Of a stretch of DNA of 64,000 nucleotides, positions 1-11,300 are shown one piece after another. Each line of letters starts with the position of its first letter. Position 1 is the first letter of the stretch. Under the pieces are notes generated by a model that saw only the letters and a program-made list of their open reading frames with translations, did no database searches and was not told where the DNA came from. The translations under genes and the position numbers were made by a program. The stretch comes from Scatophagus argus (taxonomy: Eukaryota; Chordata; Actinopteri; Scatophagidae), in NCBI RefSeq assembly GCF_020382885.2, contig NC_058497.1, positions 15,864,330-15,928,329 of the forward strand. The letters are read 5' to 3'.

Positions 1-92
1 TGATGCACGTGCAGATGTGGGCGGATGTCATTTTTGTTCATGATAAAATGAAGCTTCCAGGTGGTTGAGTGTGTCCGTCCGTGTGTCTTCAG

Positions 93-1379
93 GATTCTGG
101 TGGTGAAACAGACGCGAGACGTTCTGTCTCCTCTAAACAACATTACCCTGGTGGATGTGGTCATGAGGTCAATTCTGCCTTCTTCACAGCACCTCCTGTC
201 TGCCAAGGAAGTTGCTGATGCTATAGAGGCACACCTGCAGACAAGAGAAGAAGATATATGGCCCAGCTGGACAGTAAGACACGCATTTCAGTATTCAATA
301 AAGTTCGTGTCTGTGTATTTTCTAAAACAAGAGGGAAAGCTTCAAACTGGCCACACTTAAACAATAGGTATTATTTTAGTCAATTATTCATATCCATTTG
401 ATTTCTCAATGGTATAATTTTACCATCTGTAAATGGTGGTAATTTTTTATCAGTCTGTCTAATGACAAACTTACATAAGTTTAAGTAATAGTTTGTATTT
501 TCTTGGAAGGATACTGAAACACTTGATGAATTGCACCAACTGCCGTCTGAGTCAGGGGAGGTTGTTGTTATTAAAACTGCAATGTTTCTGCAGGTTGGAG
601 GTAAAGCATCTGATGACTTGAAGAAATTACTCCTGGTGTTGATGATGACTCTGCCAGGATCGCCTGCTGTCAAGTATGATGAAGACATCAACCAAACGCA
701 GGTGAAGCACTTTTTAGAGATTTTGAGTCCCTTAATTATTAACTCTAAAAGTCCAAAAAGTCGACGTTACCAAATAAAACCTTTTATTCCATACAGAACT
801 TGTCTCTGACGGTCAGCTCGCCACATGAGTCGCACACAGTGAGCAATGCAGTAAGTTGTCCTTCTAGAAATGTGAACGAGTCCTATTAAACCACATGAAT
901 CTGCTGTTAAAGAGGCAAAGCGTCTGTTGGTTTGGTTGCATTCGACTGTGTCACGCTCGTCTCTACCATCCCTCCCTCAGGACAAGGGGAAGACGAAACG
1001 CTCAGCTGTAGCTCTCTTTAGTTCCCTCAGTTCCTCCAGAGCCAGAGAAGAAGCTCTTCTGTACGGCAGCTTCACGTTCCTCCCCTTCAATTCCTCCTCC
1101 ACCAACTCCTCCTCCAACTCCACCTTTAGCTCTCTGTCATCTCTCCCAGTCCTGGCCTTCTTGCGCTCCTGGGGTTGTGTCCACTTCCTCGTCCTGCTCA
1201 ACGTCGGGCCTGAAGTTCACTCCCTGAATCCCGCCTGGGCCCCGAGTCTGCCAGAAGCCGGAGTGTTTGTGACCAGCACAGGAATGGACCGCCTGGGGTC
1301 GATGACTCTGAACACGTTGGAGCTGCGGCCCCACGAAGCCGTCGTCATCAAACTGTTTGAGTCAGGAAGCTACTCGTAG
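93..1379 (+). CDS. slc3a2: 4F2 cell-surface antigen heavy chain-like (SLC3A2), last four exons, 5' partial
   Basis: Four exons: 93-273, 594-701, 797-850 and 981-1379 (stop TAG 1377-1379), all with AG/GT borders and agreeing phases. They encode the last 246 residues; the rest lies left of the window. Family knowledge: SLC3A2 is a type II membrane glycoprotein that pairs by a disulfide with light-chain amino-acid transporters such as LAT1 and brings them to the plasma membrane. Its ectodomain is a catalytically dead glucosidase-like barrel plus a beta-sandwich. Seen here: RILVVKQ matches the barrel strand RLLIAGT; VLMMTLPGSPAVKYDEDI matches LMLFTLPGTPVFSYGDEI; AFLRSWG and HFLVLLNVG match the C-terminal sandwich; LELRPHEAVVIKL matches the ending LKLEPHEGLLLRF. 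Odd: a Ser/Asn-rich stretch at about 1090-1140 is inserted in the sandwich and contains N-glycosylation sequons. It could be either teleost slc3a2 paralogue. Assigned by remembered similarity, not by search. Confidence 0.82.
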
Positions 1380-1472
1380 AGCTCGTAAATTTGAGTTTTC
1401 CTGCCACAGGATGACATGTCTGACCCAGTTTGTTTTTTAAAGTATGTTATGTGGTATGTGCTCAGAGGTGGA

Positions 1473-1478
1473 AATAAA
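1473..1478 (+). promoter_or_regulatory. Poly(A) signal AATAAA of slc3a2-like gene
   Basis: AATAAA lies 94 bases after the TAG stop and is followed by a GT-rich stretch (tctagtggtggtgtac). That is the usual layout of a vertebrate polyadenylation site and gives a short 3' UTR of roughly 110-130 bases. Confidence 0.6.
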
Positions 1479-2593
1479 ATGATGGTTCTCTAGTGGTGGT
1501 GTACAATTCATCAGTGGATATACTGAACACGTTTTAGAAACTTTTCACAACCTTGAACTTCTCTGCAATATTTTGACTGATTATCACTAAAGATTTGTAC
1601 ATTTTTATGTACTTGTTTATGTCTACTTACTTATTCTATTATTTCTATTATTTACTAGTGAGCATGTGGGATAAAGACAATTTAAAAGGGGTTAAATAAA
1701 TCCATAGAACATCTGGGCTCCAGAGGTTACAGAAGTGTTCTCTGCCAAGATGTATAAACAGTTTTCTTTACTTCAGGGGAACTATTTGAAATGTCAGAGT
1801 TAATTTACAGAGCCGCATTGACTCTCATGTGCGAATGTGTGAAATCTTATTTTCTCTTTTGTTGAGCAACTCAAGTCTGGAAAGGCAACTGAAGGTTTGT
1901 AGCTGCACCAATTTACAACTTTTAAACTTGCTCTTTGCCACTGTGGTGTCACTAGTTGCCTGAGAAGAAGCTTTGGAAGTTTGGAAGTGTACACTTTTCA
2001 GCCACACGGTGGTGCTGCAGTGCCATCAGTGCTCTGCTGTTTGTCAAGCTATAAATTATAAGATGACATGTCAATATTTACCAATACATAAAGGAACTTT
2101 TCACACAATACACCATCAACATTCAGCTCTCGAATTCAGTATTGTTAATGTTAAGTATTTTTATTTGCAGTTTAATTTGAGTCCTTAAATATTTATCTGT
2201 AAGAATGACCTCTATAGCTTCTGTCTTTCTCTGAATCATTTGTAAACACGTCAGTTTTGTGCTGTCAAACCAGACTGAAAGGCTGCATCATAATTTTTAT
2301 TTAGTGAAGGGCTGATTTATTCATAGCAAAAAATACTATGCCTACGAGAGGCAGTGACTTCTAAGATTTCATGCAAAATTTTCTCCATAACTGAGAAGTT
2401 TAAAAGGAATCAAAATGCTGCTGTTGCATCTCTAAAACTTCTATTTCATTTAAAGAGAATAACAAACTACTGAACATTGCTTTCACTGGAAGCCTAATAT
2501 GCTAAAACATATCTATGTTGTTTAACTAAGAGCTCTTAATCTTTCTTCTATTTCATAAAAGTAGCTTTTCTCCAAATAGCTGCAGTCTTACTT

Positions 2594-2640
2594 GATAGGG
2601 CACCACGCACCCAACGTAGCTGTAGTCGGGGTTGATGTCA
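2594..2640 (-). other. Weak candidate coding exon, unrecognised
   Basis: On the minus strand a GC-richer patch in AT-rich DNA reads YDINPDYSYVGCVVPYQ and then meets a good donor (CAA|GTAAGA at 2593/2594). No clear AG acceptor is visible just upstream, and no family is recognised. A second patch at about 2709-2732 also ends at a GTAAGA-like donor (tatatgcaatggaagcagtg|gtaag). Either the two are remnants of an old gene or this is coincidence. It lies left of the ptger2 stop, so it could also be in the ptger2 3' UTR. Confidence 0.2.
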
Positions 2641-3389
2641 TAGTTATAAAGAGACAAAAGCAAACAATTACCTAAACTTAAACAAAATCATCTTCTGTTT
2701 ATCTTACCACTGCTTCCATTGCATATACTGCAGGTCTGATGACAGTCAAGGACGATACATGAGCTGAGATAAAGAGTGGTCTGTTTTTGTAATGCGTACG
2801 ACTGTTCAACATCACAAATCAGTTTGAAAAATTCTACAAAATATCTCCAAGTTTCTCTCTGGGGTCATACGCATACAATTTTGTTTTTTGTCTTTTGTTA
2901 ACACTTTATTTCACATGAACAAAATGTGTACCATATATTGAATACCATTTTCTGAAAATGTATTTTTTCATTCAATTTAATGGAATACTTAAACCCTCAA
3001 AGATCAAATGTGCAAGTGGTTTACCTGTGGTCATATGTGACTGAAGACTATGAAGCAAAAAGTGAATGTGCAACACAACCAAAAATACATATACATATAT
3101 ATATATATATATAAACCAAACCAACACAACTGTAAAGATATACATTATAGCACAGTGTATAAGGCATAATTACACTATATTTAAATGCACTTACAACCTG
3201 AAGTCACAACAACAAAAGACTTTCTCATAGTCTCACAGTGAATTTTGCAGCAGCAGAGTTTTTCAAATGCAAAGAGACTCTTGAAAGAACATTCACAGAT
3301 AATCATCATATAAGAACAAGGGCTTGAATCAAATCAAAAGTCATGCAACACGATGAGATTATCATCTGGACAAGAGCAGGAATTAAGCC

Positions 3390-3529
3390 TAGTTTGAGAC
3401 TAAAGTGGTCTATAAAACCTTTAGTCTAGTCTTGGATTAATCTTGGGTCTGGTTTCTTGGTAAGAAGAATTAAATTTCCAAAAATCCAAGTTTAACTTCA
3501 GATTAATCCCTTAACTTTAGACTAAACTA
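3390..3529. repeat. Palindromic MITE-like element
   Basis: The arms TAGTTTGAGACTAAAG (3390-3405) and CTTTAGACTAAACTA (3515-3529) are near-perfect inverted repeats. The similarity continues inwards through ttggattaatctt (3432-3444) and agattaatccctta (3500-3513), so most of the 140 bp could fold back on itself. This is the form of a small non-autonomous foldback or MITE element. No protein-coding capacity. Confidence 0.45.
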
Positions 3530-4747
3530 AAGTGAATTTCATACTTTTACTTTTCATTTGTTGAGGTTTGACCAACAGAACACAACAACCAAAAAGATGC
3601 AATTGTATTGTTCTGGTACATATATTAAATGTTCATAATTATGCCTCTCAGCGCCAGCATTAATTTGCACAGGTACAATGCAAATGCATGACAGCTGAAA
3701 GCAGACTTGCACTCGATTGCAACTAAGTATATAAGTAATCCAAACTCAAGACTTGTGTTTTAGAAAACCACATTTTTACCTACGCTAGTGCCGTCGTTCT
3801 ATCTTAACAAATATGAGATGGTTCTCCAGCGCTAAGAGGATGAATGGTAGTACATTTGGTAACTTTTTTTATTCATCACCATCACAATGTCCAAATTCTG
3901 ACATGAATCGAGTCTAAGCTTGGTGTTAGTTGGCAAATCATCACAGAGACATGCTAAACAAGATGGTGAGTATGTTAGCATGCTGACATCAGCGTTTAGC
4001 TCAAAGTGCCAGGGCCTTAAGGCCACAGCTAGCATGGCTGCAGGCTTTTAGTCATGTGGAGACATGACTGAGTGTTCTGCTAATGGTTTATGTTCAGATT
4101 TTCCCTGCATCTTGTCTGGAAAACCCACCTCTAGTACATCTGTTACTTCATTCAAGTGACAAGTGACATTCAAGTGACTTCTCTTCAAATAAAATAAGCG
4201 TTTGTTTTCCATCGTCCTTTCAACTCTGGTCAGATGGTACATTAACAGGGAAATGAAATTAATAAATTAAAACTAAAATAATGGTCTTCATGTTGAGTAT
4301 GAGCTGCATCTCATGTCATAGATACCGGAGACGTGGACAACTCATTAATCTGGCAGTGTCTTGAAGAAAAGGCTAAGAGAAAACACAGCATACATTCAGG
4401 TATATTGTTTCCTGCTGTAGCTTCACCAGAGTGCATCTATTCTGATCTTACAGGATATTATTCATAGCCACAATATGGTTAAAGCAGTCCATAGTGCTAA
4501 AGTACAGCGCTGTTTGCTTTATGGCACCACTTTTAAACAGCTTAAGACTTAGTGCAATAATTTTTTTCCCCAAAATTAGTTCATAAGGAAACTGTGACAG
4601 TCATATGAAAGATTTTCATCGTGACAGACACTTCTTTGTCAAGGTCTTTGTGCCTTAAAGCGCTGAGCGGAGGAATCCTGTATGCAAATGTTAATTTTTC
4701 TCCATCGTCCTCCCAGTCTCCGGTGAGCCTGCACAGATTCTGTTGGA

Positions 4748-5035
4748 TCACAGAGGTAAACTGGGGTACATGATGGTCTGTTGAGCTGTCACATCTGGAG
4801 GGTTGTGCTGTATGTGAGCGTCAAGGGGCAAAGAGAGAGCGCAATGCGCCGTCGTCTTCACGGCTCCTTTGCTGAAGCGGCAGCTCAGCAGAGAGTAAAG
4901 GTGGCGAAACACAGACTTGCGGCAGATGATGAAGACCCAGGGATCCACGATGGGGTTGATGGCGTAGAAGCGGAAGGCTGTCAGGTTCTCTGCGTCACCA
5001 CAAAATGGATGGATGGAGTTGATGAAACCTGCGAT
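4748..5035 (-). CDS. ptger2: ptger2-like coding exon 2 (TM7 and C-terminal tail)
   Basis: The acceptor is tttatctttag|ATCGCAGG, with the AG at 5037-5036. It reads [18 protein letters not shown], then TM7 with NPIVDPWVF, then [19 protein letters not shown]. The Cys after helix 8 is a possible palmitoylation site. The protein stops at TGA (4748-4750) after YPSLPL. It joins exon 1 in phase 0. Confidence 0.87.
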   Translation of the reverse strand: MAGFINSIHPFCGDAENLTAFRFYAINPIVDPWVFIICRKSVFRHLYSLLSCRFSKGAVKTTAHCALSLPLDAHIQHNPPDVTAQQTIMYPSLPL

Positions 5036-5287
5036 CTAAAGATAAAGAGGGTTGAGGTTAGACACAGTCTCCTTTACTTTTCATAGGTGAGAAAACACAA
5101 CTCGTTTCCTGTGGTGCAGCCTTCACAGCCTTACATTTCAGCAGTCTATTTTTTAATGCATTTGACTGTAATTAAATATAAATGGCAGTTAATTAAATTT
5201 GGTTACAATAATGATCACAGTTATCAATGATTACCACAGATGTGACGTTGGGTTAGGATTCGTTTTAGAAAAAGTGTCATTAAATTA

Positions 5288-5322
<35 letters not shown>

Positions 5323-8300
5323 AATATTGCAGTACAGAACTGCTCAGAGAGATGACTACTATGTCTTAATGTCCTCACACTTAGTGCAAGGTTTTCTTTG
5401 GTGTTTTGGGTAAGTTTAAGTACTCAAGATATTGATAATATAATATTGATAATCAGATAGTATTTTTTCTTTATCATGAATACTCCAAAAGACAAAATTA
5501 TTAACCGACTAATGAAATAACTGTAATATAACTGTAACTGTATAGTAAATAAACATTGTGCGCATAGCAGAGTTTTGATATCCCAACGTCCCACAAGATT
5601 AAACATTTTGTCTGTCGGTTGGAGCCTCATCAAACCAGATTCAAGCCTCAGAGCAGCCAGCAGAACATAAAGCAACTGTCGGCACTTTGGTGTTCAAACC
5701 AGATGAGAAGACACGTTGTTTAGTGTCAGTGTCAGTTGAGACCGTGCTTCAACTTGCTACAACATGTTTTAACAAATATCAACATCCCTCTCCTTGCACC
5801 AACAAAACACACTCTGTGTTTGAGTGCTTCTTTGACTGTCAGAGGTTCAGCGTTCTGAATACAGATGCAGACAATCACAATGCTACACGACAAGACCGCA
5901 ACATTTTCCTACATTGACCTTTAAGGTATGACGGGCTGGCAGACAGCAGCAGTTGGCTGCTTATTCATCCTGAGCAGAAGGACAGAGAGAGAGAGAGACA
6001 AGCAGCAGCAGCTGGCCCAGGAAGGCTCTTCGTCACCTCGCTCCTCTCCTCTATCAACAATTCTCCATTTCCTCTATGAAATATCCAACAAACAGTGGAC
6101 TAATTAATGACCTGTGCTGATTGAGTGCTTTAGTGAATTGGTGTAAATGTTTCCCTGTTGCTATGGCCTGGATTGAAAACTAATAAGGTAAAGACAAAGT
6201 GAGGGGGGCCAGAGGGAGAAAGTCCAGAGCCAGGCCAACCAGACGACCTGAGGGACCAGACGTGATGGGATGACTATGTCCTCTCGTTAACGAGCAGAAC
6301 TCAGAAAGATGTTGTCACTCACATGTTGATGTTTCAGATACACCCACGAGAAAGACAGACGGCGGGAGGGAGGGAGAGCAAGCGGATGACTGTATGCAAA
6401 CCCCAAAAAACAGCAATTATCTTGTGATGCTTCAAAGATGTTGAGCTCAGGGGCATTACAACTCCAAAATCCTGGAACAGAGTCATCATCTTAGATGTAT
6501 CATAAGCGGTTACAGCACAAAGTGGAACAAAACAACGCCCAGATGTTCTCAACTTTTGAGGAAGTAATCATGTTATTTGAGGTTGTGTGAAATTTCTTCA
6601 ATTGCACAAGAAATCAAGAAATCTACTGCTGGATTCTGACTGATTTCAAAGACTTTTGACATAAAGTACTGAGGGATTATAATAGTAACACACACACACA
6701 CACAGAGAGAGAGAGTCAGAGCTGACATGTCCACATGGCCTCAGTTTCCTTTCAACTCCTTTCCGTTCATGTGTTTCCTTTTTAAAACTGCAAAACTAAA
6801 CCCACTTAACATTTCACAATCTGACCAGATGCAACTTCTGTGTCGGAGAGACAGTGAAATTTATCTCCATCAGCTTCTGTACTCATCTGTGCAATGACTG
6901 GCACTGAACCTGATTCAAGTATCATGATGAAAATCTGCAAGATTGAAACGAATGATTAACTAGATCAGAATGTAACTACCTTAGGTTTATTTAATTATTA
7001 TTAACAGATTTTATTCATCTGTCGCGAGGGGACATCTGTGGCACTGTGGAAAAGTAGCCATCTATGTAAACAGGAAGTCGGGATGTTGCAGCACCACAAG
7101 CTGTAACATCACTCCCAAGAATGACAGTTTTCTCTGGGACAAACAATATATTAAACTTATCTGCTTAAATTCTGTAAATGTATGTATTACTTTGCTTAAT
7201 TTATATTATCTTATGTGTGTGGGAGTTATCAGAGTACACAGTATATATAGTAATAGCATTAATACAGTACAGAATGAGCAGGAAATATGAGATTTTCCTA
7301 ACACAGTTAAGCCTTATTGGTGCAACATTTTGTTGACGTGAAAGACAATTTAAAATCTTGTCTATTATCAAATATTGTGTAATTTTTCACATTAAATATC
7401 ATATTAAATCACTAAATTAAAATGTCATTATCACTACTCTAAGTGGATAGCAGAACAGTTCAGGATCAAATAGATGTTTTAAAACCCTCAGAAACAATAT
7501 TGAAAGATGTCCTTTTTTGATCTTAACCTTTTACAACAACAATCATAACACTATTAGCTGTTTTGGCACACGATAAATTGCTTGCAACAATTTGTTATCT
7601 AAATTAATACTTGAAGTAAAAACGAAACTTAGACCTGCTGGAATTAAACACAACTAACAAGCATGCTGACAAATGTCTCAACGGTTAGTTATTGTACACC
7701 TTATTCATCATGCAGTGTTGCCAGAAACTTTTCAAACAGACATGCATCCTCATTCGCTCTGCCATCATCCTCGACCTCGTTGTCTCTCTCCACATTACCA
7801 CACTCGGCCTCGCTTCTGTTTCTGCATGCCACCCTGCCTCTTATGGTCCTTTCAGCAGACCTCTAGCCAAGCACAGAGGGACACTAATCACAAGCTGTCT
7901 TCTCCAAGCACCGCAGGCTGTGGGGCCGAAACCGATGGGACATCAGGCTCTTCTCAAACAGGAGCATATTAATGTATCAGTCTGTGGATGAAGAGCAGGC
8001 CAGAGACAGTATACAGCAGGCGAGGATTAGGATGATTATTTGGAAGAACAGAGAATCGAGCAGATGTGCAAAACTTTGAAAGAACATAGCGTGATGACGT
8101 TTATAGAGATACACATCCTGCAAAAGTTAATCTGTTCACTCGTGTACAGTTACTTTTCTGTTGATCGGCTAATTGATTAATCAACCACCTGTTTAAAACG
8201 TTTAAAAAGGTCTAAAACGTTTTACTTTGCACTTCTTCTAGATATACCGATGACAGAGACTCTTTATGTACCTGGACCCAGCTGGTGTAAATGGGTACAT

Positions 8301-11300
8301 CCTGGCAGAAACGAATAAGATGCTATTTGGGGCTGATGACTACCGTGTCTCTCAGGAAACAGACCACATAATGGATGTCTACACTCTACAAGACATTATT
8401 TTCCATCTTGTTGGTCCTGGAGGACTCTTTCCATCTTTTCCTTCCTCCTGATCCTCTTTCACAGTGGGATCATTACGCTGGGATGAGAGGAGGCAGTTCA
8501 AAGATTACAAGCTTCACAGCAGCGAGCTGAAAGTCAGAGAGAGAGAAATGTTGCAGGGCTGCACGAGCCTTGACAGGAGTTGTTCACCATTTCGGAAAAT
8601 ATCCTTAACTGCCATCCCTCTGAGAGAAACATAAGAAGGTTGATATCAAACATGTTTTGTTGTTCATTTGTTAGCAAACAGTTGCTTATTGACACAGCCT
8701 GGATAACATAAAGGATTTCTTTGGAGTTGTTTTTCTGATTAATGTAAGTCCAATTTTTGGACTATATTTCCTCTCTTTTTAGCTCTGCTTTGGTCTCCAC
8801 CAACTCCTGAGGGAAATATCTGGCTCTTTAGCAGCTAAATTTTCCATTATGCTCACAAGCTGGTCGCTAACTTTGTTTAACTTTGCTGGCTGTGCGGTGC
8901 CTGGACGGTACAGTCGCTGCAGAGCTATCAGAGCTGCATGTAGTGATGAAAGCAGTGAGAGAAAAAGATGAGTAAAGCTTCAGGGTACAAAACCAAAACT
9001 GTGAGCTGAGGAGAAAGGAAAGTCAGTGTGGGTTAGTCGCCACGAATGACACTTTTCACATCATAATAAATTCATGTCTAAGTATAAAAATACAAATTGT
9101 AGCAGCTTTAAGTGTGGAGCTGGGGTCATGAGCTGTTTTCCATAAATGTTGTGATTTCATGGGAAGTTTCATGTTCATTCTGCAGCCATCCATTCCACCC
9201 AGCGTTCCTGCACTGAGTCATTGGCTATAGTGCAGGTTTCTACATACTGTCAGTGGGTACAGGGTTTGATTTTTGTCCTCTGCACCGGCACAATGGTATT
9301 AAACCTGGTAACCTCACTATGACCCACCCACTTTAACTGATTCAGGATTATTCATCAAATACAAATGCAAGCTGTAGTGTATGCAGCTTTAAAGGAAGAC
9401 CGACAGACACTAAGCACGGCTAAACAAAGGTTTTTTTTGTAAAAAGATAATTTGTTAATATTTGCAGGTAATTCTCACAAAAGACACTAGAAAGAGAGGA
9501 GCGTCTTCTTTAAAGAAGGGATTAAAACATTTATTGGGTTTAAAGCCTCATGGTGGATGTTGAAAACAGTAATATAACACTGTTTCACTCAGGTGAAGTA
9601 TCGTAGGTATCGGTAGGATATTAATAACGCAGAAATAAACAGATTGGAGCAAATAAACAGATTTTTCTGTTACTGTCGAACTATTCCTTTAAAATAAGCA
9701 GCGGTTTGGCACAGTACACCAAATGTGTGTGAAACTAACTAATATTTCAGCCTCTTTCACCTCTTCTTCTTCATTTCCTTCTAATTTATCGTCATCACTA
9801 TCATCACATCTTATCAAGGTTTTTCAGTATTTCCACTGCCCTTTAAGTGCAATCATTTTTCCATTGCTCATTTCATATAACTCTGAAGGTGGAGTTAAAG
9901 TTTTACACAACTCAATATTATTTACACACATCTTGAAATATATAGATAAAAGTATTGGGACACCTGACCATTACACTGACAGGGACTTTAATGACATCTC
10001 ACTCTAAATACACGGACAGCCTTGCAGCTATAACAGCTTCCACTCTTCTGGGAAGGCTTTCCACAACATTTTGGAGTGTTTCTTTGCTCACAGTCTCTGC
10101 TCCAGTTCATCCCAAAGGTGTTGGATGGGGTTGAGGTCAGGACTCTGTGTGGGCCTGTCAAGTTCTTCCTCACCAAGGACCACGGACTTTGCTTTGTGTA
10201 CTGGGGCACAGTCATGCTGGAATAGAAAAGGGCCTTCCCCAAACTGTTGCCACAAAGCTGGAAGCATAGCATTGTCCAAAATGTCTCGGTTTGCTGAAAC
10301 AATTAAAATTTCCCTTCATTGGAAGTCAGGGGCCAAACCCAACCCCTGAAAACCAGCCCCATACCATACCTGAATTCAATAACACAGAGGTATGTCATAA
10401 TACTTTTGTCTATATGGCATGATTGTATAGTATTTTGTTGCTGCATGACACTATGACAAGGAGCAGCTCAATAAAGTGAACTGATTGAGGATTCACAAGA
10501 ACAGTGGACTCGATTGGATTTCCACCCACTGCCTTCATTTCTCACAACAACCACACTTACAGGTCAAACATTTTCTTCCCCCAAGCTCCTTCAACTAGCA
10601 TGCAGGAATCAGATTTGCATGCTTGTCACCGAGTTGTCTTACCACAATGACCTCTGTCACAGATTTAGTTCCTGAACGGCCCAATAATACCCTAGGTTAG
10701 TCATACTGTGCAAACGTTAATGTAAAGGTTAGTAGAGTGGTTGCACTCTAAAGGGGAATTTTACCTCTCCGTAATCTGCAGTTAGAAATGTAGCATGGAG
10801 GTGGCATGTGTCATCTGAGGTTCAGACAATGATACTGAGAGGTGGAATGAGTGGGTGTGTGCTGGCGAGTGTATTTACACGCATCTAGCGCATGGAATCA
10901 TTTTTTTCATTATGGTGACTTCTCCTGAGGCTTTGTTTAGCGACAGTGTCAACACAGAAACCACATCTCGAGCTTCCTGATCTTCCTGTCCACCTAGGCT
11001 TAGCAGCACTCAGCTGTTGAGTTAGGATGCATCACAGAAACCATATACATGCAAATGTGTTGTGTTTCAAGACTGAGAAAATAATCGAATGATAGCAAGT
11101 GGTAAAAAATGCGATCAAATGAAGTCTGTTTGTCTTAAGAGTCTCCTCAGGGGAATAACCCTGTCTGAATGTCCATTAGTGACTTTCCTTTTTAAGAAGA
11201 GCCCGAGGCAGTACTGAGCTACCATTAGACCTTTCATCAGCATTTGTGAACAAAAATTGATTTTAGTCAGAAAGCTCTTCCAGTCAGCACTCAGTCCAGT

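Larger units (their letters stand above)
1500..4747. other. AT-rich spacer between converging slc3a2 and ptger2; includes ptger2 3' UTR
   Basis: The two genes point at each other across this stretch. The ptger2 3' UTR must run leftwards from 4747; a minus-strand AATAAA (TTTATT at 2905-2910) is one possible end, but this is uncertain. I also see a short (AT)n run at 3088-3112, a palindromic MITE-like element at 3390-3529 and a weak minus-strand candidate exon at 2594-2640. No other gene is supported. Confidence 0.5.

Noticed and set aside
927..980. Upstream in-frame start for the last slc3a2 exon
   Set aside because: The ORF is open only because the intron happens to lack a stop; the CCTCCCTCAG acceptor at 971-980 marks the exon start.
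10071..10349. Plus-strand ORF in the Tc1-like copy near 10.2 kb
   Set aside because: It is the reverse of the transposase; the minus-strand reading carries the conserved [14 protein letters not shown] block.
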